From Chromobacterium sp. ATCC 53434 (lineage in GTDB: Bacteria; Pseudomonadota; Gammaproteobacteria; Burkholderiales; Chromobacteriaceae): a stretch of 64,000 nucleotides of DNA. The notes beneath the pieces are model-generated. The model worked only from the letters and a program-made list of their open reading frames with translations. It was not told where the DNA came from and searched no databases. The stretch covers positions 3,410,001-3,474,000 of the forward strand of contig NZ_CP025429.1 in assembly GCF_002848345.1 (NCBI RefSeq). Direction: 5' to 3'. Below are positions 29,416 through 36,367 of the stretch, one piece after another. The number at the start of each line of letters is the position of its first letter. Within the stretch, counting starts at the first letter, position 1. The position numbers and the translations under genes are program-made.

Positions 29416-30756
29416 ATGTCCAAGCCCGACAGCAAACCGATCAAAATCTACCCCCGCCTCACCAGCGGCCGCTTCAACAATCTGCGGGTCGCGATGGTCG
29501 TCGTCACCCAACTGGTGTTCTTCGGGGTGCCGTGGCTGCAATGGAACGGCCGCCAGGCCGTTCACTTCAATCTGGCCGAGCACCACTTCCTGATTTTCGG
29601 CATCAGCCTGTGGCCGCAGGACTTCATCTACCTGGCGGCGCTGCTGGTGGTGTGCGCGCTGGGTCTGTTCCTGTGGACCACGCTGGCCGGCCGGCTATGG
29701 TGCGGCTACAGCTGCCCGCAAACTGTGTACACCCAGATCATGATCTGGATAGAACGACTGACGCTGGGCGACCACATCGCCCGCCGCCGGCTGGACGCGG
29801 CGCCGGCCAGCGTCGGCAAGTACGCCAAGAAAGGCCTGAACCAGCTGCTGATGCTGAGTTTCTCGCTGTGGACCGGCCTGACCTTCGTCGGCTATTTCAC
29901 GCCGATGCGCGAGCTGGCAGTGCTGGACATGGGGCCGTGGGATCTGTTCTGGACGCTGTTCTACGCCGGCTTCACCTGGCTCCTGGCCGGCGTGCTGCGC
30001 GAGAAGGTCTGCCTGCACATGTGCCCGTACGCCCGCTTCCAGGGCGCGATGTTCGACGACCACACCCTGGTCATTTCCTACGACGAGAAACGCGGCGAGC
30101 CGCGCGGCAAGGCGCAGGCGCGCAGCGAAGAGCCGGTCAAGGGCTGCATAGACTGCGGCATCTGCGTGCAGGTCTGCCCGACCGGCATCGACATCCGCCA
30201 CGGCCTGCAATACGAGTGCATAGGCTGCGCCGCCTGTATCGACGCCTGCGACCAGGTGATGGACAAGCTGAAGTCGCCGCGCGGGCTGATACGCTACACC
30301 AGCGCCCAGGCGCTGCAGGGCAAGCCGGCCCCGGCGCGTTCGCTGCACCGGCCCCGCGTGGCGGTCTACTCCTGCCTGCTGGCCGGCATCATCATGCTGT
30401 CCACCACCGCCCTGGTGCTGAAAAAGCCGTTCAAGGTGGACGTGCTGCGCGACCGCGCCAGCCTGGTCGAACAGACCGACGATGGCATGCTGCAGAACCG
30501 CTACAACCTGCGGCTGATCAACACCACCGAACAGCCGCAGCGCTACCGGCTGGACGTGGACGGCCTGCCCGGCATCCGGCTGGAGCAGCCGGGCCAGATC
30601 GTCGCCGTCAAACCGGCGCAGACCGAAACCGTCGCGGTACGGGTACAGGCCGACCCCGAGCACGCCACGCGCGGCGCCCACACCATCCACTTCGTGATAC
30701 GCTCGTTGGGCGATGACGTCACCATACGGGAAAAATCCAGCTTCATCGGCGAATGA
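29416..30756 (+). CDS. ccoG: cytochrome c oxidase accessory protein CcoG (RdxA/FixG family)
   Basis: This 446-residue membrane ferredoxin takes part in maturation (copper supply) of cbb3-type oxidase. The N-terminal membrane part holds the CGYSCPQTVYTQ motif. Two 4Fe-4S clusters are bound by GCIDCGICVQVCPTGID and ECIGCAACIDACD. A later membrane segment precedes a C-terminal Ig-like FixG domain. I start at MSKPDSK, since upstream codons look unlike the family. No cco structural genes are in the window. It is followed 19 bp later by the MocR gene. Confidence 0.92.
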   Translation: MSKPDSKPIKIYPRLTSGRFNNLRVAMVVVTQLVFFGVPWLQWNGRQAVHFNLAEHHFLIFGISLWPQDFIYLAALLVVCALGLFLWTTLAGRLWCGYSCPQTVYTQIMIWIERLTLGDHIARRRLDAAPASVGKYAKKGLNQLLMLSFSLWTGLTFVGYFTPMRELAVLDMGPWDLFWTLFYAGFTWLLAGVLREKVCLHMCPYARFQGAMFDDHTLVISYDEKRGEPRGKAQARSEEPVKGCIDCGICVQVCPTGIDIRHGLQYECIGCAACIDACDQVMDKLKSPRGLIRYTSAQALQGKPAPARSLHRPRVAVYSCLLAGIIMLSTTALVLKKPFKVDVLRDRASLVEQTDDGMLQNRYNLRLINTTEQPQRYRLDVDGLPGIRLEQPGQIVAVKPAQTETVAVRVQADPEHATRGAHTIHFVIRSLGDDVTIREKSSFIGE

Positions 30757-30775
30757 GGCGGCAGGAACGAACCAC

Positions 30776-32266
30776 ATGAACAAGACCGGCCAACTGAGCC
30801 AACGCTTCCGCAACGCGATAGAACAGGGCCATCTGCGCGCCGGCGACCGCATGCCGTCGCTGCGCAAGGTGTGCCAGGATCACAAGATCAGCATCACCAC
30901 CGCGCAGCGCGCCTACGCGGAGCTGGAGAAGCTGGGCCTGATCGAGGCGCTGCCGCGCTCGGGCTTTCGCGTGCTGTCGCGCCACAACCCGTTGCCGGGC
31001 AGCCTGCTGCAGGGCGGCGACGGCAGCGGCATCCGCATCGAGCATCTGACCAGCGCGCTGCCTATGCCCTGGGGCTGCCCCTACATGAACCCGGCGCTGA
31101 TCAACACCACGCCGCTGAACCGCGCGCTGACCCGCGCGCTGCGCGACTATCGCTACGCGCTGTCCGGCAACGCCAACACCGGCTACGAGGGCCTGCGCCG
31201 CGAGCTGACGCTGCGCTATCTGGCGCAGGGCGTGGAGCTGGACGGCGACGAGCTATTGGTCACCTGCGGCGGCATGGAGGCGCTGAACCTGGCGATACGG
31301 GCGGTCAGCAAGCTGTCCGGCAGCCAGGCGATGCTGGTGCTGACGCCGGCCTTCCCGGCGCTGTTCGACCAGTTGGAACAGCTGGGCATCGCCGCCCACA
31401 CGCTGGCGACGCCGCCCGGCCAAGCGCTGGACCTGGCTCGGCTGGAACAGCTGGTCATCCAGCACCAGCCGGCCGCCATCCTGGCGATGGCCAACTTCCA
31501 GCACCCGACCGGCCTGACGATGAGCGACGCCGACAAGCAGGCGCTGCTGGAGCTGGCCGACCGCCACAGGCTGCCGGTGATCGAGGACGACACCTACCGC
31601 GAGCTGTACTTCGGCGAGAGCGCGCCGCTGCCGCTGAAGGCCTTCGACCAGAAAGGCAGCGTGCTGCACTGCTCGTCGTTCAGCAAATCGCTGGCGCCGG
31701 GCTACCGCGTCGGCTGGATCGCCGCCGGCCGCTACCGCGACAGCATCGTCGGACTGAAGCTGTGCAGCTCGCTGTCGACGCCGCTGCCCAGCCAGATGGC
31801 GCTGTCCCGGCTGTTGGCCGGCGGCCAGCACGAAGACATGCTGAGCCTGCTGCGCAGCCGGCTGCAGGCCAACTGGCTGGCGCTGAGCCAGCAGTTGGAG
31901 CAGCATCTGCCCTCCTCCCGCCTGATCACGCCGCAAGGCGGTTATTTCCTGTGGCTGGAACTGCCGGAAGGCAGCGACTGCCGCGGCCGGCTGCCGCAGG
32001 CGATACAGCAGGGAATACATTATGCGCCGGCGCCGCTGTTCTTCCGCGACAACCAGCCGCGCCTGAACGCGATGCGGCTCAATTTCAGCTATTTCGACCC
32101 GCTGCAACAGCACAACGGCGTCGCTATGCTGGCCCAGACGGACGCTGGCCGGCGACTGAGTCCGGCCTCCTCGATCAGCCAATCGGCCACCGAGGCGACG
32201 ATGGCGGCGCGCGCTTCGCCGTCCGCCCGCGCCAGCCAATACTGCGCGCCCGGCGCCGACGGATAG
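30776..32266 (+). CDS. MocR-type GntR/aminotransferase-like regulator
   Basis: An N-terminal winged-helix GntR domain (AGDRMPSLRKVCQDHKISITTAQRAYAELEKLGLIEALPRSGFRV) is joined to a fold-type I PLP aminotransferase-like domain, with the PLP Lys in SSFSKSLAPGYRVGW and the Asp region VIEDDTYRELYFG. The PLP domain usually acts as effector sensor. The last 36 or so codons look foreign and overlap the convergent LysR gene by 178 bp. Removing one copy of a GACG duplication at 32137-32144 would give a natural stop at 32159 and a 459-residue protein. Confidence 0.88.
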   Translation: MNKTGQLSQRFRNAIEQGHLRAGDRMPSLRKVCQDHKISITTAQRAYAELEKLGLIEALPRSGFRVLSRHNPLPGSLLQGGDGSGIRIEHLTSALPMPWGCPYMNPALINTTPLNRALTRALRDYRYALSGNANTGYEGLRRELTLRYLAQGVELDGDELLVTCGGMEALNLAIRAVSKLSGSQAMLVLTPAFPALFDQLEQLGIAAHTLATPPGQALDLARLEQLVIQHQPAAILAMANFQHPTGLTMSDADKQALLELADRHRLPVIEDDTYRELYFGESAPLPLKAFDQKGSVLHCSSFSKSLAPGYRVGWIAAGRYRDSIVGLKLCSSLSTPLPSQMALSRLLAGGQHEDMLSLLRSRLQANWLALSQQLEQHLPSSRLITPQGGYFLWLELPEGSDCRGRLPQAIQQGIHYAPAPLFFRDNQPRLNAMRLNFSYFDPLQQHNGVAMLAQTDAGRRLSPASSISQSATEATMAARASPSARASQYCAPGADG

Positions 32267-33033
32267 CCGGACAGGCGGACCAGCCTTCCGTCGGCCAGGG
32301 CCTCGTCGGCCAGCAGGGCCGGCAGACAGGCCACGCCGTGTCCGCGCAGCGCCGCGTCCAGCAACAGCCGGGCATCGTCGTAGATGCCCGTGCGACGGAA
32401 TCCGGCCAGATGGCCGCGCAACAAGGCGCCGGCCCGCGCGTCGGTGAAGCCGTCCTCCAGGCACAGCAGGCCGGCCCGACCGGCATGCTCGGCCGGCGGC
32501 GCCGCCTCCAGCGTCCGCGCCAACTGCGGCGCCGCGGCCACTATCCATTCGTCGGCGAGCCAGCGGCGCTCGGCGACGCCGGGCTGCTGCAGCGGCCGGT
32601 CGGCGATCACGATGTCCACGTCGACCTCGTCGACGAAACGCGCGCTCTCGTCGGTGGACAGCAGCAGGCTCAAGGCCGGCAGGCGCCGGCGCAAGGCGTC
32701 CAGCCTGGGCTGCAGCCAGCCCTGCGCCACCGCGGCCGGACAGACCAGCACCACCAGGCCCGGATCCATATAGCCGGCGATCCGGCCCAAGCCGCCCTCC
32801 AGATTGTCCAGCGCCCGCCTGACGCTTTGCTGCAGCACCTCGCCGGCCACCGTCAGCTCGACGCCGCGGCCCACCCGGCGGAACAGCGGCTGCCCCAGTT
32901 GCTGCTCCAATTGCTGCACCTGATGGCTGATGGCCGATTGCGACAGGCAGAGCTCGTCCGCCGCGCGGGAAAAATTGCCGTGCCGGGCGGCGGCCTCGAA
33001 ACCCAGCAGCAGTTTCAGCGAAGGAATGCGCAT
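32089..33033 (-). CDS. LysR family regulator (GcvA-like)
   Basis: The N-terminal helix-turn-helix (FEAAARHGNFSRAADELCLSQSAISHQVQQLEQQLGQPLFRR) is followed by a type 2 periplasmic-binding effector domain. SQSAISHQ resembles the GcvA/AmpR branch. It is divergent from the agmatine deiminase gene with 132 bp between starts, so it may control that gene. The C-terminal tail (ATPLCCCSGSK) runs antisense into the MocR gene and may be an artefact of the same GACG duplication; without it the protein would end near 32118. Confidence 0.85.
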   Translation of the reverse strand: MRIPSLKLLLGFEAAARHGNFSRAADELCLSQSAISHQVQQLEQQLGQPLFRRVGRGVELTVAGEVLQQSVRRALDNLEGGLGRIAGYMDPGLVVLVCPAAVAQGWLQPRLDALRRRLPALSLLLSTDESARFVDEVDVDIVIADRPLQQPGVAERRWLADEWIVAAAPQLARTLEAAPPAEHAGRAGLLCLEDGFTDARAGALLRGHLAGFRRTGIYDDARLLLDAALRGHGVACLPALLADEALADGRLVRLSGYPSAPGAQYWLARADGEARAAIVASVADWLIEEAGLSRRPASVWASIATPLCCCSGSK

Positions 33034-33046
33034 AAACGAATCATGA

Positions 33047-33084
33047 GAAAAGTTGATTAATCAGGGCAATTATCATCAATTTTC
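33047..33084. promoter_or_regulatory. inverted repeat between lysR and the agmatine deiminase gene
   Basis: GAAAA-x-TTGAT at 33047-33057 and ATCAATTTTC at 33075-33084 are inverted, with TGATTAATCA beside the left arm. This AT-rich spot in the divergent gap is a fitting LysR operator and promoter area. Confidence 0.45.
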
Positions 33085-33165
33085 AAATCAGCGGCCACCA
33101 CGGACAATGACGCGGTCTATTTGATAAACAGGCGGCGCCGATCCGCCGCCCCACCGGAGCCGACA

Positions 33166-34290
33166 ATGAACCGACGCCGTTTTCTGCAACAAGCCTCCCT
33201 GCTGTCCGGCAGCGCCATGCTGCTGGGCGGCTGCCTGTCCGCCGAAGCGGCCCCCTCCGCCCCGCCGCGCCAAGACCGCCAAGCCGCGACCGGCTGGCGC
33301 ATGCCGGACGAGGGCGAGCGGCACGCGGCGACCTGGATGGCCTTCGGCGCGCGCGAGGCCATCTGGGGCGGCCGCCTGCTGGGCCCGGTCCGGCAGAACC
33401 TGGCCGCCATCGCCGGCGCGATCTCGGCCTTCGAGCCAGTCCGCATGCTGGCGCCGGAGAACGAGATGGAACTGGCGCGCCGGCTGTGCGGCGACGGCGT
33501 GCAGCTGATCGCACAGCCGCTGGACGATCTGTGGATGCGCGATACCGGCCCGGTCTTCGTCCGAGACGGCCGGGGACGCGCCGCCGGCGTCGGCTTCAAC
33601 TTCAACGGTTGGGGCGGCAAGCAGGCCCACGACCGCGACGCCAAGGTCGCGGCGGCGGTCTGCGCGCGGCTGGGCCGGCCGCTCTTGGCGAGCTCGCTGA
33701 TCCTGGAAGGCGGCGGACTGGAAGTGGACGGCGACGGCACCGCCATCGTCACAGAAAGCTGCGTGCTCAATCGCAACCGCAACCCCGGCGTAGGCAAGGC
33801 CGCCTGCGAGGCCGAACTGAAGCGCCTGCTCGGCATAGACAAGGTGATCTGGCTGCCCGGCGTCGCCGGCCGCGACATCACCGACGGCCACACCGACTTC
33901 TACGCCCGCTTCGTCCGCCCCGGCGTGGTGATCGCCGGGCTGGACGGCGACCCGTCGTCATACGATTACGCGGTGACGCGGCGCCATCTGGAGCTGCTGC
34001 GCGCCGCCCGCGACGCGCGCGGACGGCCGCTGGACGTGGTGGTGCTGGAGGGGCCGTCCAGCGTGCGGCCGCGATTCGAAAACCGCGAGTTCGCCGCCGG
34101 CTACGTCAATTTCTACGTCTGCAACGGCGCGGTGATCGCGCCGCAGTTCGGCGACGCGGCGGCCGACGCCAACTGCCGCGCCATCCTGCGCGAGCAGTTC
34201 CCGGACCGCGAAATCGTCCAGCTGGACATCGACGCGGTGGCGGCCGGCGGCGGCGGCATACACTGCACGACGCAGCAGCAGCCAGCCTGA
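33166..34290 (+). CDS. agmatine deiminase family protein with Tat/lipoprotein-type signal
   Basis: This 374-residue member of the peptidyl-arginine deiminase/agmatine deiminase family would convert agmatine to N-carbamoylputrescine and ammonia. Active-site parts are DDLWMRDTGP, ILEGGGLEVDG, DGHTDFYARF and the C-terminal nucleophile Cys in GGGGIHCTTQQQP. The N terminus MNRRRFLQQASLL ... LLGGCLS has a twin-arginine motif and a lipobox-like Cys near residue 25, unusual because the known enzymes are cytoplasmic. The ATG at 33166 has GGAG 7 bases upstream. The polyamine-type glutamine synthetase nearby fits polyamine metabolism. Confidence 0.88.
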   Translation: MNRRRFLQQASLLSGSAMLLGGCLSAEAAPSAPPRQDRQAATGWRMPDEGERHAATWMAFGAREAIWGGRLLGPVRQNLAAIAGAISAFEPVRMLAPENEMELARRLCGDGVQLIAQPLDDLWMRDTGPVFVRDGRGRAAGVGFNFNGWGGKQAHDRDAKVAAAVCARLGRPLLASSLILEGGGLEVDGDGTAIVTESCVLNRNRNPGVGKAACEAELKRLLGIDKVIWLPGVAGRDITDGHTDFYARFVRPGVVIAGLDGDPSSYDYAVTRRHLELLRAARDARGRPLDVVVLEGPSSVRPRFENREFAAGYVNFYVCNGAVIAPQFGDAAADANCRAILREQFPDREIVQLDIDAVAAGGGGIHCTTQQQPA

Positions 34291-34314
34291 TAGCCCATCC
34301 TTTTCACAGCCTTG

Positions 34315-34340
34315 CATCCGCTGCGCGGATGATAATTTTC
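34315..34340 (+). terminator. terminator-like hairpin after the agmatine deiminase gene
   Basis: CATCCG at 34315-34320 pairs with CGGATG at 34326-34331, and ATAATTTTC follows. It lies 24 bp past the stop. Confidence 0.6.
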
Positions 34341-34364
34341 ATTGCCGGGGCTGCCCGGCGGCAG

Positions 34365-34536
34365 GGAGGGGATATTTGCTTGGCCAAATATCCCCTCCAC
34401 CCCTAAAGGCCACCCTCAAGCCTGGCCTTCGGCTTCCCGTCGGGTCCCGTCAGGCCCGAGGCGCGGCTGAACTCGCCCCGCGCTAACGTCGCGGGGCTCA
34501 AACATGCAGCCGCTTAAGACCTCGGGCCTGCCACCC
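34365..34536. other. highly structured non-coding element between the agmatine deiminase and glutamine synthetase genes
   Basis: The gap 34291-34669 has no convincing gene. A perfect 14-bp inverted repeat (34365-34378 with 34385-34398) comes first. A nested hairpin follows: 34451-34460 pairs with 34521-34530, 34463-34469 with 34507-34513, and 34475-34482 with 34490-34497, around a 7-base loop at 34483-34489. GGGTCCC at 34442-34448 also matches GGGACCC at 34552-34558. It could be a structured RNA, a mobile-element or attachment remnant, or a set of terminators; I do not recognise the family. Confidence 0.6.
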
Positions 34537-34669
34537 GTCGGCAGGCTAGAAGGGACCCGGGGTACATCGGATACGCGGTTGCGTTCCTCAAAGCGTTCCC
34601 CAATGGGTCAAAGGTCAGAAATAAACTCTCCAAACCGCAGGGCGGCGCATCCTCATCGACAACAGGCCG

Positions 34670-36010
34670 TCACACATGCAGCAGCAGGAAGCGCCGCTCC
34701 CACGGGCTGATCACGTCGAAGTACTCGCGGTACTCGGCCTCCTTAATCGCCGCGTAGGTCTCGATGAAATGCTCGCCGAACAGCTCGGCCAGCGGCTTGC
34801 AGCGCAGCAGCATCTCGACGGCGTCGTCCAGGTGGCGCGGCAACTGGTGCGGCTGCTCGTAGGCGCTGCCGCTCAGCGGGTCCGACGGCTGGATCTGCTC
34901 GCGCATGCCGAGATAGCCACAGGCCAGGCTGGCCGCCATCGCCAGATAGGGATTGACGTCGACGCCGGCCAGCCGGTTCTCGACCCGCCGCGCCTCCGGC
35001 CCCGAATGCGGCACCCTGAGGCCGCAGGTGCGGTTGTCGTAACCCCAGCTGAGATTGATCGGCGCCGAGGTGTAGCGGCTGAGGCGGCGGTAGGAGTTGA
35101 CGTAGGGCGCGAAGAAGGGCATCGCCGCCGGCAGATAGCGCTGCAGGCCGCCGATGAAATGCAGGAAGGCCGGCGACGGCTGGCCGTCGGCCAGGCTGAA
35201 GATATTGTTGCCGCCGGCGATGTCGACCACGCTCTGGTGCATGTGCATCGCGCTGCCGGGCTGGCCCTGCATCGGCTTGGCCATGAAGGTGGCGTACATA
35301 TTGTTGCGTATCGCCACTTCGCGCACGGTGCGCTTGAACAGAAAGACCTGGTCGGCCAGCTGCAAGGGGTCGCCGTGGTCGAGGTTGATCTCCATCTGCG
35401 CGGTGCCCATCTCGTGGATCAGCGTGTCCAGCGCCAGGCCCTGCGCCTCGCACCAGTCGTACATCACGTCGAAGATGTCGTCGTATTCATTGACCGCGTC
35501 TATCGAAAAACTCTGCATGCCGGCCTCGGTACGGCGGGTGCGGCCCACCGGCGGCCGCAGCGGCAGGTCCTCGTCCGGCTGGATTTCGACCAGGTAGAAC
35601 TCCATCTCCGGCGCGATCACGGCCTTCCAGCCCCGCTCCTCGTACAGCTTCAGGATGCGCTTCAGCACATTGCGCGGCGCCAGGTCCACCGCCTGGCCGT
35701 CGAAGGAATAGCAATCGTGGATGATCTGCGCCGTCGGCTCCTTGTTCCACGGCACCGGGCGCAGCGTGCTGATGTCAGGCAGCAGCTTCATGTCGGGGTC
35801 GGCGACCGAAGTGAAATCGCGGTCGGGATAATCGCCGGTGACCGTCATGGACAGCACCGCTTCGGGCAGGCGCAATCCCTCGGCGGGATTGTATTTGTGG
35901 CGCGGCACGATCTTGCCGCGGGCGAGGCCGGTCATGTCCGGGATCAGACACTCCACCTCGGTGATATGGTGTTGGTCAAGCCATTGATTGATGGTATCGG
36001 CGCTATTCAT
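34670..36010 (-). CDS. glutamine synthetase family protein, probably gamma-glutamylpolyamine synthetase (PuuA-like)
   Basis: This 446-residue protein has the GS fold. EMEFYLVE and QMEINLDHGD carry metal-binding Glu residues, GSAMHMHQSV is the ATP/glutamate-site His motif, and NRTCGLRVP and ENRLAGVDVNPYLAMAASLACGYLG are PuuA-type sequences. The N-terminal TEVECLIPDMTGLARGK resembles gamma-glutamylputrescine synthetases rather than GlnA, which has a longer ammonium-assimilating form. It would glutamylate putrescine or a related amine in the cytoplasm. The deiminase on its other side of the structured gap supports a polyamine role. Confidence 0.88.
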   Translation of the reverse strand: MNSADTINQWLDQHHITEVECLIPDMTGLARGKIVPRHKYNPAEGLRLPEAVLSMTVTGDYPDRDFTSVADPDMKLLPDISTLRPVPWNKEPTAQIIHDCYSFDGQAVDLAPRNVLKRILKLYEERGWKAVIAPEMEFYLVEIQPDEDLPLRPPVGRTRRTEAGMQSFSIDAVNEYDDIFDVMYDWCEAQGLALDTLIHEMGTAQMEINLDHGDPLQLADQVFLFKRTVREVAIRNNMYATFMAKPMQGQPGSAMHMHQSVVDIAGGNNIFSLADGQPSPAFLHFIGGLQRYLPAAMPFFAPYVNSYRRLSRYTSAPINLSWGYDNRTCGLRVPHSGPEARRVENRLAGVDVNPYLAMAASLACGYLGMREQIQPSDPLSGSAYEQPHQLPRHLDDAVEMLLRCKPLAELFGEHFIETYAAIKEAEYREYFDVISPWERRFLLLHV

Positions 36011-36367
36011 AAAGCCTCTAGTTCTGTTTTGTTATGTATGGGTGCCCGAGCTGCCCAGCAGCCGGGCCGGATTGACCAGGGTGTTGCGCCGTCCCGCCTG
36101 CAGCAGGAACAGGCAGCGGTCCGCCAGCAGCGGGGCCGCTATGGAAATGATTGACCGGCGTCGCCGGTGATGACTTGGCAAGATCATCGTCCTTTCGTGA
36201 TAAAGATTTGGCAAAATCGCGTTCAAGATATTGAACGCTCATCCATCGTAGCCAGCCGCCGCGCCCGCCGGCAATGGCCGGCCCCGGTCCCATCGTCAAT
36301 ATTCGTCAACAATAGGACAAACAACGCAACAGGACGGGGCTGGCAAAGTGCATTAGAATTAAACGAT
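36011..36367. other. divergent intergenic region, GS gene / DUF748 gene
   Basis: This 357-bp gap holds the promoters of both genes. The part near the GS gene (about 36040-36160) is GC-rich and can be read as protein on the minus strand, but there is no ribosome site or recognisable family. The AT-richer part from 36170 to 36365 contains a palindrome listed separately. Confidence 0.5.
36220..36237. promoter_or_regulatory. CGTTCAA/TTGAACG palindrome
   Basis: A perfect 7-bp inverted repeat with a 4-base GATA centre lies 210 bp upstream of the GS gene and 131 bp upstream of the DUF748 gene. It has the look of an operator for a dimeric repressor; which gene it controls is unknown. Confidence 0.45.

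Noticed and set aside
34504..34710. Small plus-strand ORF in the structured gap
   Set aside because: It has no ribosome site, crosses the nested hairpin, and runs into the 3' end of the glutamine synthetase gene.
36032..36226. Short minus-strand ORF upstream of the glutamine synthetase gene
   Set aside because: No ribosome site and no recognisable family; it lies in the promoter gap.
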